Under the pieces are notes generated by a model. The model had not been told where the DNA came from. It did no database searches and saw nothing but the letters and a program-made list of their open reading frames with translations. From PALSA-612 sp963742925 (GTDB lineage Bacteria > Actinomycetota > Thermoleophilia > Gaiellales > Gaiellaceae), in assembly GCA_963742925.1 (NCBI GenBank), contig CAVUNV010000007.1, positions 160,131-224,130 on the forward strand: a DNA stretch of 64,000 nucleotides, read 5' to 3'. Shown in pieces: positions 1 to 8,213 of the stretch; position 1 is the first letter of the stretch; every line of letters starts with the position of its first letter. The position numbers and the translations under genes were made by a program.

Positions 1-2
1 CT

Positions 3-402
3 GATCTTCCCGACGAGCTCGACGACCGAGCCCAGGAGATGTGGGAGCCGCTGTTCGCGATCAGCGACCTGGCCGCTGGGGGCTGGCCCGTGCGGGCACG
101 ACGTGCCGCGCTCGTTCTCTCGTCCGGTAACTCTCGCGAGGACGACTCGCGTGGAGTGCGTCTGCTCTCGGACATCCGTCGGATCTTCGAGACCGAGAGC
201 ATCGACCGGATCAAGTCGAGCGACCTGGTCGATCGGCTCATCGCAGACCCCGAAACACCCTGGGCGAACATGTACGGCAAGCCGATCACGATCCAGCTCG
301 TCGGCGAGACCCTCAAGCCCTACGGCATCAGGACGAAGGAGATCGCGCGACGGGCAGATCACCGCCGGGATGCCGGGTCTGCCTCGGGCCGATCCCGAGT
401 GA
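3..402 (+). CDS. C-terminal fragment of a DUF3631 phage-type primase/helicase protein
   Basis: The reading frame is open from the window edge, with DELDDRAQEMWEPLFAISDL followed by GGWPVRARRAALVLS. This is the characteristic tail of DUF3631 proteins, found C-terminal to primase or helicase domains in actinobacterial phages and integrated elements. The LSDIRRIF, LVDRLIADPETPW and GIRTKEI segments also fit. After GIRTKEI (about 345) the frame looks slipped; the alternative frame stops at 402, while the original frame runs on into the integrase gene. The start lies outside the window. It probably served replication of the element whose integrase follows. Family assignment is fairly secure; whether the tail is decayed or mis-sequenced is not resolvable here. 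Confidence 0.7.
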   Translation, partial: IFPTSSTTEPRRCGSRCSRSATWPLGAGPCGHDVPRSFSRPVTLARTTRVECVCSRTSVGSSRPRASTGSSRATWSIGSSQTPKHPGRTCTASRSRSSSSARPSSPTASGRRRSRDGQITAGMPGLPRADPE

Positions 403-554
403 GCCGCGGCGCCCTGGCGACCGTGGGGAGTAAGCGCTCCGATGTTCTGATCGAGGAGCTTCACGAAGGACCAGGTTTCCTCCTGGCGCCTGCCCTTTGC
501 GCTCCTCTGGCGCGGTATATTCCGGTTGCCACGGAATCCTGCTCTGGAGGAGCA

Positions 555-1594
555 ATGTCTAGTTCTACGATCACCGCTCGCCGTCGTGCGAGTGGTCCGC
601 GCTACGTCGTCCGCTACCGGCTCGGCGGCCGAAGCTACCCGCTAGTTCACGCCGGCTCGTTCAAGACGCTGCGGGAGGCGAAGGTGCGCCGCGACCTAGT
701 CGCAGGCGAGCTCGCGGCTGGCCGCAACCCAGCCGATCTTCTTCGCGCATTCGCGCAAGTGCCACGGCCAACGCTGACTGTGCGGGCATGGACGGATCGG
801 TTCATCGATTCGCGGATCGACATTGACACGAACACGAAGCGGAACTACAGGACGGCCCTCAAGAAGGTTGGGGAGATGTTTGGCAATCGCGACCCTGCCA
901 CCCTCACGGTTGATGACATCGCCGGCTGGGTGGCCGGACTCCGTCTGAAGCCGGGGACGGTGCAGCTCTACCTGCTGACGTTCCGTCTCTTACTTGACTA
1001 CGTGGGCGTCGAGCCGAACCCTGCGCGTGACTCGCGGGTGAAGCTTCCGAAGCGCGTCCGTGAGGAGCCTGTCCCGCCGCCGGCCGCGCATGTCGAGGCG
1101 ATCCTCGCCGCGATCGGGCCGAAGTGGAAGCTGCTCCTCGTGACGATCGAGCAGGGGGCGCTTCGGCTCGGCGAGGGCGTCGGGCTCCGCTGGGCGGACG
1201 TCGACGCGGCCGTCGGCTGCGGCTGCCGCGGTCGGCGACGAAGCGCGACCAGGCTCGGTGGGTGTACCTGCCTGAGTGGCTCGTCGAGTCGATCGAGGAC
1301 ACATGCCCGCTCGAGGATCGGGTTCCCGAGCGGCGCGTGTTCCAGGGGATCACGGGGGCGAGCTTCTACCAGGCGATGAGCCGGGCGTGCACGACGGCGA
1401 AGGTGCCTCACTACACCCCGCATGATCTTCGCCACCGGCGGATCACGATCTGGCACCAGTCCGGCGTGCCGGCCCGCGAACTCGCCGAGCGTGCAGGGCA
1501 CGCGCGACCGTCGATGAGCCTCGACGTCTACTCGCACGTGATGCCCGCCGACGAGGTTCCGATCGAGCGGTTTCGGGGGCTGATCGAGTGCTAG
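555..1594 (+). CDS. Tyrosine-type site-specific integrase (single frameshift)
   Basis: Start ATG 555 follows a good ribosome site (ctggaggagca). The N-terminal part has an arm-binding-like segment (RYVVRYRLGGRSYPLVHAGS) and a SAM-like core-binding domain. The catalytic domain shows box I Arg (QGALRLGEGVGLRW), H-x-x-R (TPHDLRHRRIT) and the box II Tyr (LDVYSHV), so all catalytic residues are present once the frames are joined. The break is near 1205-1220, where frame 3 (ADVDAAVG) must pass to frame 2 (LRLPRSATKRDQARW); a missing base in a short G run would explain it. It catalyses integration and excision of the element to its left, together with the DUF3631 fragment. Complete apart from the frameshift. 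Confidence 0.85.
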
Positions 1595-1803
1595 ACGGCC
1601 GTGCTGGTGAGGTCCCGGTGAGGTCCCGCGGCAATCGCGCGGCCGTTAACCCGCACGGCTAAACAAAAGGTATTATAAAAGAAATAATTATGTGAGTGAT
1701 GATCTCAGTGCACGTACCTCCGGGTACGAGCGCTCCTGCGTCTTGCCTCGCACTCGCCCATCGCACCTGACGACGAAGCGTCATTCCGGGACAGGTTCGG
1801 CCT
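1595..1803. other. Intergenic junction with an AT-rich tract
   Basis: No convincing gene. Positions 1661-1693 are strikingly AT-rich (aaacaaaaggtattataaa...) in an otherwise GC-rich window, directly downstream of the integrase. It contains a tandem ggtgaggtcccg at 1610-1630. It may be the right boundary of the left-edge element, but no tRNA fragment is recognisable here. Confidence 0.4.
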
Positions 1804-2052
1804 TCAGCTCTCGTCTTCGGGCTCGTCCTCGGCGAGGCCTCGCGGCGGCCAATCGGGCTCGGGGGCATCGCAGCGGCTCGAGCAGTGCAGCGAGGCGACA
1901 TTCTGGAGCGGGATGAGGATGTGCCCGTTCAGCTCCACGTGGGCGATCTCGTCGATCGAGCAGTACGCGGTGAGCACGCCTTCCTGGTAGTCGCCCCCGA
2001 AGAGCGCGACCTCGACCTGCTCGCCCTTGTACTTGTTCGTGTAGTCGTCCAC
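1804..2052 (-). CDS. Hypothetical 82-aa protein downstream of a histidine phosphatase
   Basis: GTG start at 2052 lies 4 nt after the stop of the phosphatase gene, so the two are probably co-transcribed. The product begins MDDYTNKYKGEQVEVALFGG, with a YQEGVLTAYCSIDEIAHVEL segment resembling a small beta-rich fold, and has two cysteines near LHCSSRC. The C-terminus is acidic (EDEPEDES). No family is recognised. Codon use is normal for the genome and there is no competing frame of better quality. Function unknown. Confidence 0.55.
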   Translation of the reverse strand: MDDYTNKYKGEQVEVALFGGDYQEGVLTAYCSIDEIAHVELNGHILIPLQNVASLHCSSRCDAPEPDWPPRGLAEDEPEDES

Positions 2053-2056
2053 GAAG

Positions 2057-2575
2057 TCAGTCTATCGGCCGGAATTCGCCGCTCTCGACCGCCACGGCCC
2101 AGACGCCGCAGTTCTCGAAAACCGGTTGCGCCTCGCCGACCGCCGCTTCCTGGACGCGCCTCAATGTCCCGCCGTGGGCGACGACGAGCACGCACTCGTC
2201 CGGCCGGGCATGCGCGATGTCCCGCAATGCCGCCACGACCCGGGCGCGATGCTCGTCGTAGCTCTCGCCGTCCCACGGCAACCCGGTGAGCTCGTCGCGA
2301 GTCCGGCCCTGCCAGGATCCCACGTCGATCTCCCGCAACCTCCGGTCGAGCTCGACCGGCAGCTCCATGCTCGTGGCGACGATCTCCGCAGTCTCGCCCG
2401 CCCGGCGCAGGTCACTCGAGTAGACCGCCGCAATCGACTCGCCGCGAAGCCTCGCAGCAAGCTGCCGGGCCTGCTCCCGCCCGGTCTCGTTCAGCGGCTC
2501 GTCGGCATGACCCTGGAAGCGGAGCTGGCGGTTCCAGTCCGTCTCGCCATGACGTGCGAGGAGGATCGTCGTCAC
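2057..2575 (-). CDS. Histidine phosphatase (phosphoglycerate mutase-like)
   Basis: GTG start at 2575 gives 172 aa opening with TILLARHGETDWN, the RHG catalytic motif with its phospho-accepting His. Later landmarks are YSSDLRRAGETAEIVA, REIDVGSWQGRTRDEL and LVVAHGGTLR (second catalytic His), in the usual order for the histidine phosphatase superfamily, branch 1. The length is normal for small family members such as CobC- or GpmB-like phosphatases; substrate cannot be told. The frame is open far upstream, but the family start is plainly at 2575. It is divergent from the SDR gene with 21 bp between start codons, and followed by a small hypothetical gene. Confidence 0.9.
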   Translation of the reverse strand: MTTILLARHGETDWNRQLRFQGHADEPLNETGREQARQLAARLRGESIAAVYSSDLRRAGETAEIVATSMELPVELDRRLREIDVGSWQGRTRDELTGLPWDGESYDEHRARVVAALRDIAHARPDECVLVVAHGGTLRRVQEAAVGEAQPVFENCGVWAVAVESGEFRPID

Positions 2576-2596
2576 GCGCTGTACGCTAGCGACCCG

Positions 2597-3352
2597 ATGG
2601 ATCTCGGCCTCGGCGATCGGATCTGCCTCGTGACCGGCTCGACAGGCGGCATCGGCCGCGAGACGGCGCGGCTGCTCGCGGCCGAGGGTGCGCGCGTCGC
2701 GACGTGCGCGCGAGGCGACGCGCCGGGGGTGGGGGAGGCGTTCCACGTTCAGGCCGATCTGTCGAGGGCAGGGGAGCCCGAGCGAGCCGTCGCCGAGGCG
2801 GCCGCGGCGCTGGGCGGGTTGCACGTCCTCGTCAACAACGTCGGAGTCGCCCGGCAGGCGAAGTTCGAGGAGGTTTCCGACGAGGAGTGGGAGGCGTACT
2901 GGCAGCTGAACGTCATGAGCTACGTACGAGCCGTGCGAGCGGCGCTGCCGCACCTGCGCGAGGCGGACGGCGGGGCGATCGTGAACGTCTCGTCGACTGC
3001 AGGCAAGCGCCCGTCGACCGGCATGCCTCACTACTCGGTGACGAAGGCGGCCGTGCTGTCGCTGTCGCGGCTCCTCGCCGATCTCTATGCGAAGGACGGC
3101 ATCCGCTCGAACGCGGTGACCCCCGGCCCGACCGCGACCGACGCGTGGCTCGGCGAGGGCGGCCTCGCCGACCAGCAGGGCGGCGACCGCGACGAGGTGC
3201 TGAGGAAGGTCGGGGCAGGCCGTCCGCTCGGACGGCTCGCCACACCGGAGGAGATCGCGGCGGTGATCGTCTTCCTCTGTTCCGACCGGGCCGGCTACGT
3301 GACCGGCGCCGCGTGGAGCGCCGACGGCGGCACCGTCCCGATCATCATCTGA
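2597..3352 (+). CDS. Short-chain dehydrogenase/reductase (SDR)
   Basis: 251 aa from ATG 2597. Classical SDR features in order: the NAD(P)-binding TGSTGGIG near residue 12, a VNNVG variant of NNAG, catalytic Ser in VNVSSTAG, YSVTK with catalytic Tyr and Lys, NAVTPGPTATD, and the C-terminal GYVTGAAWSADGG cap. It is probably a cytosolic oxidoreductase acting on a hydroxy/keto group, as in FabG-like proteins; substrate unknown. It stands alone between divergent phosphatase and downstream dGTPase genes. Confidence 0.92.
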   Translation: MDLGLGDRICLVTGSTGGIGRETARLLAAEGARVATCARGDAPGVGEAFHVQADLSRAGEPERAVAEAAAALGGLHVLVNNVGVARQAKFEEVSDEEWEAYWQLNVMSYVRAVRAALPHLREADGGAIVNVSSTAGKRPSTGMPHYSVTKAAVLSLSRLLADLYAKDGIRSNAVTPGPTATDAWLGEGGLADQQGGDRDEVLRKVGAGRPLGRLATPEEIAAVIVFLCSDRAGYVTGAAWSADGGTVPIII

Positions 3353-3573
3353 TCGAGCCGGGTCGGGAGCGGGCCGCGGCCGCGTAGTCACCCCCGCCCA
3401 AGGGTGGGGCGTCGTCCCTCCGCCCACGCCGAGAGGCTAACCGGAACTTCCGCGCGTGTCCGTGCCGTGTGAGTGCCGATTCTGTGACGATTCCTCCACA
3501 GCGCGCTGTCGACCGCGGCGCGCCCCGACCGCGCGAGGCGTTCCGGCCGCGATCGGGAGTACGCTGGGCGGTG

Positions 3574-4530
3574 ATGCCCGAGATCGCCGGGAGAGTTGCC
3601 GATGTCTTCGCCGAGCGCGTGCGCGAGCACGAGGCGCGCTCGCTCTCGCCCCGCGCCGTGCGCTCGTACGAGACGCGGGGGCGGCGCGAGCCGGAGGCGG
3701 AATGCGCCGTGCGAACGCCGTTCCAGCGCGACCGCGACCGGATCGTCCATTCGAAGGCGTTCCGCCGGTTGAAGGGCAAGACGCAGGTCTTCATCGACCC
3801 GGTCGGCGACCACTACCGCACGCGGATGACGCACACGCTCGAGACGACCGCGATCTCCCGCGTCGTCGCCCGTGCGCTGCGCCTGAACGAGGATCTCGTC
3901 GAGGCGATCGGCCTCGGTCACGACATGGGTCACACACCCTTCGGCCACGCGGGCGAGGACGCACTCGACGACGTGTTGCGCGAGCGGTTCGGACGCCCGT
4001 TCCGCCACAACGAGCAGTCGCTCCTGATCGCCGAGCGGCTCAACCTCACGCGCGAGGTCTGCGACGGCATCCTCACGCATACCGGCGAGCGCGAGCCGGA
4101 CACGTTCGAGGGGAAGATCGTGCGCATCGTCGACCGGGTCGCGTACATCAACCACGACATCGACGACGCCATGCGATTCGGGATCCTCGATCAGGCGGAG
4201 CTGCCGCGGGACGAGATCGCGCTGCTGGGGCCGACGGGTGCTCAGCGCATCGACACGCTCGTACACGACCTCGTCGAGACGTCCGAGGACGTCGGCGACA
4301 TCCGCCAGTCGGAAGAGGTCGGTGAGGCGATGCAGGCGCTCCGCGCCTTCATGTTCGAGCGCGTCTACCTGGGGCCCAAGGTCGAGCCGGAGCACCGCCG
4401 TGCCACCGACGTCGTGCGCCGCATCTTCGATCACCTGATCGCGCGCGGAGACACGGTCGAGGACGCGGTCGACTACGTTGCCGGCATGACCGACCGCTTC
4501 GCCTTGACCTACGCGGAGACCATCGGGTAG
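3574..4530 (+). CDS. dgt: dGTP triphosphohydrolase-like HD protein
   Basis: ATG 3574 (GTG 3571 is an alternative) gives 318 aa. TPFQRDRDRIVHSKAFRRLK and KTQVFI precede HD-domain metal ligands in MTHTLET, LGHDMGHTPFGHAG (about residues 115-127) and the later YINHDIDD. This is the deoxyguanosinetriphosphate triphosphohydrolase-like family, which hydrolyses dNTPs to deoxynucleosides and triphosphate. The stop overlaps dnaG by 1 nt, and dgt-dnaG adjacency is a common actinobacterial arrangement, suggesting co-expression with replication priming. Confidence 0.93.
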   Translation: MPEIAGRVADVFAERVREHEARSLSPRAVRSYETRGRREPEAECAVRTPFQRDRDRIVHSKAFRRLKGKTQVFIDPVGDHYRTRMTHTLETTAISRVVARALRLNEDLVEAIGLGHDMGHTPFGHAGEDALDDVLRERFGRPFRHNEQSLLIAERLNLTREVCDGILTHTGEREPDTFEGKIVRIVDRVAYINHDIDDAMRFGILDQAELPRDEIALLGPTGAQRIDTLVHDLVETSEDVGDIRQSEEVGEAMQALRAFMFERVYLGPKVEPEHRRATDVVRRIFDHLIARGDTVEDAVDYVAGMTDRFALTYAETIG

Positions 4531-6180
4531 TGGCCCGCATCAAGCCCGAGTCGGTCGAGGCGGTCAAAGCGACCGCGGACATGCTCGACGTCGTCGGCGC
4601 ACGTACGCCGCTCCGGAAGGTCGGCGCGCGCTACGTGGGCCGATGCCCGTTCCACGAGGAGCGGACGCCGAGCTTCTCCGTCAACGCCGTCGACAAGCTC
4701 TACTACTGCTTCGGCTGCTCGGCCGGCGGCGACCTGATCAAGTTCGTCCAGGAGACGGAGAGCCTCGACTTCTCCGGCGCCGTCGAGTGGCTCGCCGACC
4801 GTTTCCGGGTGGAGCTCGAGTACGAGGAGGTGTCGCCGCGAGTCGAGGCCGAGCGGCACCGCCGCGACCGTCTCCAGGAGCTGCTCTCCGCCGCGACGGC
4901 CTTCTACGAGCGCTGCCTGTGGGACTCGGCCGGCGCGCAGGCAGCCCGCGAGCACCTGTCCGGACGCGGGCTCGGTGAGGAGATCTGCCACACCTTCCGG
5001 CTCGGGTTCGCGCCCGGCGGCCAGACGCTCGCACAGAAGGCCCGCGAGCGCGGCTTCACACAGGAGGAGCTGCTGGCCGCCGGCCTCGTCAACCGCCGCG
5101 GCAACGACTACTTCTCGCAGCGCATCGTCTTCCCGCTCGCCGACGCCCGCGGGCGCGTGCGTCGGCTTCCAGGCGCGCAAGCTGCGTGAGGACGACCCGC
5201 TGCAGGCGAAGTACGTCAACTCGCCCGAGAGCGACCTGTTCAGCAAGGGCGACGTCCTCTACGGGCTCGACCTGGCGCGCGCCGCGATCGCCAAGCAGGA
5301 TCGAGCCGTCGTCGTCGAGGGGAACACCGACGTGATCGCGCTCCGCCAGGAAGGGGTCGAGCCGGTGGTCGCGTCGATGGGCACGGCGCTGACCGACCGC
5401 CATCTGCGGCAGCTCTCCAGGCTGACGCGCAACCTCTGGCTGTGCTTCGACGGCGACGCGGCCGGCGAGGCGGCCACGCTGCGCGGGATGGAGATGGCTG
5501 CCGAGCAGGGCTTCGTGATCAAGATCGTCACGCTGCCCGCCGGCTCGGACCCGGCCGACCTCGCCGTCGGCTTCGAGGAGCGCCTGGCCGGGGCCGTGCC
5601 CTTCGCCCTCTACCGCGTCCAGGTCGAGCTGGCGTCGTCGGCCGATCCGCAGACGAAGTATGAGCAGATCAAGCAGATCCTGGATCGACTCCCGGAGTCA
5701 CCCGACCGACAGGAGGCATGGCGGATCGCGAACGACGAGCTCGGCATCACGATCCAGATCCAGCGCGGCGCGACGGCGAGCACGACGGCGACGGGCGGGG
5801 CGATTTCGCCGAGGCTGCTCGAGGCCGGCGATCGGCTCGAACGGGACACGCTCGCCGGCTGCATCCGCCACCGTGGACTGCTGCCGTCTCTCGCCGAGCT
5901 GACGGCCGATCAGTTCGACAACGAGACGAACAGGCTCTTGCGGGTCCATCTCGTCGAGGGCACCGAGCCGCCGGCCGAGCTCGTTCCCCTCGTCGCGGAG
6001 CTGGACGCGCGCGCGGAGGCGGAGCAGATCGACGAGAAGACCGGGAAGGAGCTTCTGCTGCGGCTGACGGAGCGCGGCTTGCGACGGGAGCTGGCGCAGA
6101 CGAACGGCGACATGGCGCGAACGAAGGAACTCCAGGAGAAGCTGGAGCGGGTCCGCAAAGCATTGGACGGGCTGTCGTAA
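4530..6180 (+). CDS. dnaG: DNA primase DnaG (single frameshift)
   Basis: GTG 4530 overlaps the dgt stop. The N-terminal CHC2 zinc finger is complete (CPFHEE ... YYCFGCSAGGD, residues about 38-62). The catalytic core and TOPRIM follow, with VVVEGNTDVIALRQ and CFDGDAAGEAA carrying the metal-binding acidic residues. A DnaB-interaction C-terminal helical region ends ELQEKLERVRKALDGLS. The frame breaks near 5158: ADARGRV in one frame, VGFQARKL in the next. Removing one base gives the expected GRVVGFQARKL. Because primase is essential, an assembly indel is more likely than a true mutation. The protein makes RNA primers for the replication fork. Confidence 0.93.
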
Positions 6181-6190
6181 GCTAGCCTTG

Positions 6191-6280
6191 AAGGAGCGGG
6201 AGCCCCTGGCGGGGGCTGAGAGGCGGCCACGAGGCGCGCGACCGCAGAACCTGATCTGGGTCATGCCAGCGAAGGGAGAA
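6191..6280 (+). promoter_or_regulatory. TPP (THI-box) riboswitch
   Basis: The leader of thiG carries the conserved TPP aptamer pieces in order: gggagccc near 6199, GGGCTGAGAGG (6233 region), then CTGATCTGGGTCATGCCAGCG (split over 6251-6271) and GAAGGGA. It should sense thiamine pyrophosphate and shut off the thi operon when it is abundant. A purine-rich ribosome site lies just after it, so translational control by occlusion is plausible. Confidence 0.93.
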
Positions 6281-6288
6281 GGACGCAG

Positions 6289-7059
6289 GTGGAGGACTCT
6301 CTGACAATCGCCGGGCGGGAGTTCCGCTCGCGGCTGATCACCGGCACCGGGAAGTACCCGTCGTTCGAGGTGATGCGCGACGCGGTGGTGGCCTCGGGAT
6401 GCGAGCTGGTCACGGTCGCCGTGCGGCGCATCGATCTCGACGAGGTCGGCGAGGCGATCACCGACTGGCTGCCCGAGGGCGTCATGCTGCTGCCGAACAC
6501 GGCCGGTTGCCAGACGGCCGACGAAGCGGTGCGCGTGGCGCGTCTAGCCCGTGCCGGCGGGTTGCCCGACTGGATCAAGCTCGAGGTCATCCCCGACGCG
6601 CGCTACCTGCTCCCGGACGGGGAGGAGACGCTGCGGGCCGCCTCGCAGCTCGTCGAGGAGGGCTTCACCGTCCTCCCCTACGTGCTCCCGGATCCCGTGC
6701 TCCAGAGGAAGCTCGAGGCGGTCGGCTGCGCAACCGTGATGCCGCTCGCCGCTCCGATCGGCTCCGGGCGGGGTCTCAAGCTGCGACACACGATCGAGAT
6801 CATGGTCGAGCAGGCGGAGGTACCGGTGATCGTCGACGCAGGGCTGGGCGCGCCGTCGCAGGCGGCCGAGTGCATGGAGATGGGCGCCGACGGCGTGCTC
6901 GTCAACACGGCGATCGGGATGGCCGGCGATCCGCCCGCAATGGCCCGCGCCTTCGCGCTCGGCGTCGAGGCCGGGCGGGCCGCGTATCTGGCCGGACTGA
7001 TCGACGAGTCGCAGGAGGCGCGGCCGTCGAGCCCGATCACCGGGCTCGTCACGTCGTGA
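6289..7059 (+). CDS. thiG: Thiazole synthase ThiG
   Basis: 256 aa from GTG 6289, immediately after the TPP riboswitch. It shows the TIM-barrel family signatures SRLITGTGKYPSFEVM, LLPNTAGCQTADEAVR, WIKLEVIPDARYLLPD, VMPLAAPIGSG and VIVDAGLGAPS, as in known ThiG proteins. It forms the thiazole phosphate moiety of thiamine from dehydroglycine, 1-deoxyxylulose phosphate and the ThiS thiocarboxylate. The stop overlaps the ThiS start by 3 nt, indicating coupling. No thiO or iscS-like partner is nearby, so glycine oxidation must be encoded elsewhere. Confidence 0.95.
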   Translation: MEDSLTIAGREFRSRLITGTGKYPSFEVMRDAVVASGCELVTVAVRRIDLDEVGEAITDWLPEGVMLLPNTAGCQTADEAVRVARLARAGGLPDWIKLEVIPDARYLLPDGEETLRAASQLVEEGFTVLPYVLPDPVLQRKLEAVGCATVMPLAAPIGSGRGLKLRHTIEIMVEQAEVPVIVDAGLGAPSQAAECMEMGADGVLVNTAIGMAGDPPAMARAFALGVEAGRAAYLAGLIDESQEARPSSPITGLVTS

Positions 7060-7256
7060 ACGTCCTGGTGAACGGCAAGGGGCTCGAGCTGGAGCCTGCT
7101 GCGACGGTTGCGAGCCTGCTCGGCGAGCTCGGCCTCGACGGACCGTACGCGCTGGTGGAGCGGAACGGCGAGCCGGTCGAGCGCGAGCACTACGCCGAGG
7201 TCACACTCGAGGAGGGGGACAGGCTCGTTGTCGCACGTCCGGTCGCCGGGGGCTGA
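7056..7256 (+). CDS. thiS: Sulfur-carrier protein ThiS
   Basis: 66 aa ubiquitin-like protein from GTG 7056 (overlapping the thiG stop), beginning MNVLVNGKGLELEPAATV and ending with the diagnostic C-terminal Gly-Gly (ARPVAGG). The terminal Gly is adenylated and thiocarboxylated, then donates sulfur to ThiG for the thiazole ring. It is the second gene of the riboswitch-controlled operon. Confidence 0.93.
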   Translation: MNVLVNGKGLELEPAATVASLLGELGLDGPYALVERNGEPVEREHYAEVTLEEGDRLVVARPVAGG

Positions 7257-7857
7257 GTCCCGCCGCCTCTACCTGATCACGGCGGCACGGCCCGACCTGG
7301 CCGCCTACCTCGAGGCTGCCGTGCGGGGCGGCGTCGACCTCGTCCAGATCCGCGACAAGCAGCTCTCCGACGCCGAGCTGGTACCCGTGCTCCACGAGGC
7401 CCGGCAGGTCACGCGCCGGCTCGGCGTGCCTCTCGTCGTCAACGACCGTCCGGACCTCGCCACCCTCGTCGGGGCCGACTACGTCCACGTCGGCCAGGAC
7501 GACCTGCCCGTCGAGGAGGCACGCCGGTTCGGCGTCGCGGTCGGGCTCTCCACCCACGCACCGGAGGAGATCGACCGGGCCGACGGGGACTACATCGGGG
7601 TCGGGCCCGTCTACGCGACGCCGACCAAGGAGGGCCGGCCCGCGGTCGGGCTCGAGCTCGTCCGCTACGCAGCCGCTCACGCGCGGCAGCCCTGGTTCGC
7701 GATCGGGGGCATCGACGAAACCAACGTCGCCGAGGTCGCCGCTGCGGGAGCAGAGCGGATCGCGGTCGTGCGGGCGATCGGCGACGCGCCCGATCCCGAG
7801 CGGGCCGCCGCCGCTCTCCTCGCCGCGCTCGTCGAAGGGCGCCGCTCGGTACACTGA
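7228..7857 (+). CDS. thiE: Thiamine-phosphate synthase ThiE
   Basis: TTG 7228, inside the end of thiS, is the likely start (209 aa). The preceding gaggagggggac could serve as ribosome site. Landmarks are YLITAARPD, GGVDLVQIRDKQLSD, VPLVVNDRPDLA, DYVHVGQDDLPV, YIGVGPVYATPTK and the phosphate-binding FAIGGIDETNV. It couples the pyrimidine and thiazole halves to thiamine phosphate. It is the last gene of the thi operon, 21 bp before tRNA-Asn. Confidence 0.94.
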   Translation: MSHVRSPGAESRRLYLITAARPDLAAYLEAAVRGGVDLVQIRDKQLSDAELVPVLHEARQVTRRLGVPLVVNDRPDLATLVGADYVHVGQDDLPVEEARRFGVAVGLSTHAPEEIDRADGDYIGVGPVYATPTKEGRPAVGLELVRYAAAHARQPWFAIGGIDETNVAEVAAAGAERIAVVRAIGDAPDPERAAAALLAALVEGRRSVH

Positions 7858-7878
7858 CTCGCGCCGCTTGACGGCCGG

Positions 7879-7951
7879 TCCCCGGTAGCTCAATTGGCAG
7901 AGCATCCGGCTGTTAACCGGAGGGTTGTTGGTTCGAGTCCAACCCGGGGAG
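7879..7951 (+). tRNA. tRNA-Asn (GTT)
   Basis: A 73-nt cloverleaf: acceptor TCCCCGG pairs with CCGGGGA, discriminator G, anticodon loop ctGTTaa and T-loop GGTTCGAGTCC. Its 3' half is duplicated at 10295-10338, so the gene is the intact left attachment site of island E1. Confidence 0.96.
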
Positions 7952-7953
7952 TC
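7910..7953 (+). repeat. E1 attL (tRNA-Asn 3' half)
   Basis: 44 nt from the anticodon loop (ctgttaaccgg...) through ...cggggagtc, identical to 10295-10338. Overlaps the intact tRNA-Asn gene. Confidence 0.92.
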
Positions 7954-8213
7954 GATGGGCTGATGCTGATGCGCTGGCGATGAAGGAATGCATCGATGAT
8001 TCTTAGGAAGAGGCACATGTTTTCTGAAGGTATTTGGCTTCGCAAACGGAGATGGCAGACGATGGCGAGTACGGTGTTCTGGTGTATCACTCTCGCTGTT
8101 GTCGGCGTGTTCACGCCTGCGGTGGCATCTCGGCGCATCGACAGCGTTAAGGGCGTATCTAGCGGTCGCACGGTCGGCGCTTTACATTGCACGAGGCGAG
8201 TTGGGGTTCGGCG
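7954..8213. other. E1 left interior, no supported gene
   Basis: Somewhat less GC-rich than its surroundings. A plus-strand ORF (7996-8268) contains one hydrophobic stretch (STVFWCITLAVVGVF) but lacks a ribosome site and resembles no family; the minus-strand ORF overlapping the tRNA is an antisense artefact. Confidence 0.4.

Noticed and set aside
1692..1916. Plus-strand ORF after the AT-rich tract
   Set aside because: No ribosome site, shadow-like Arg/Ser/Ala composition, overlaps the better supported minus-strand small gene.
5140..5180. Programmed frameshift in dnaG
   Set aside because: No slippery heptamer with stimulatory structure; same error type recurs in many unrelated genes.
7890..8192. 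Minus-strand ORF over tRNA-Asn with a VGLEPTTLRL-like tail
   Set aside because: This peptide is a familiar artefact of tRNA antisense translation; no ribosome site or homology.
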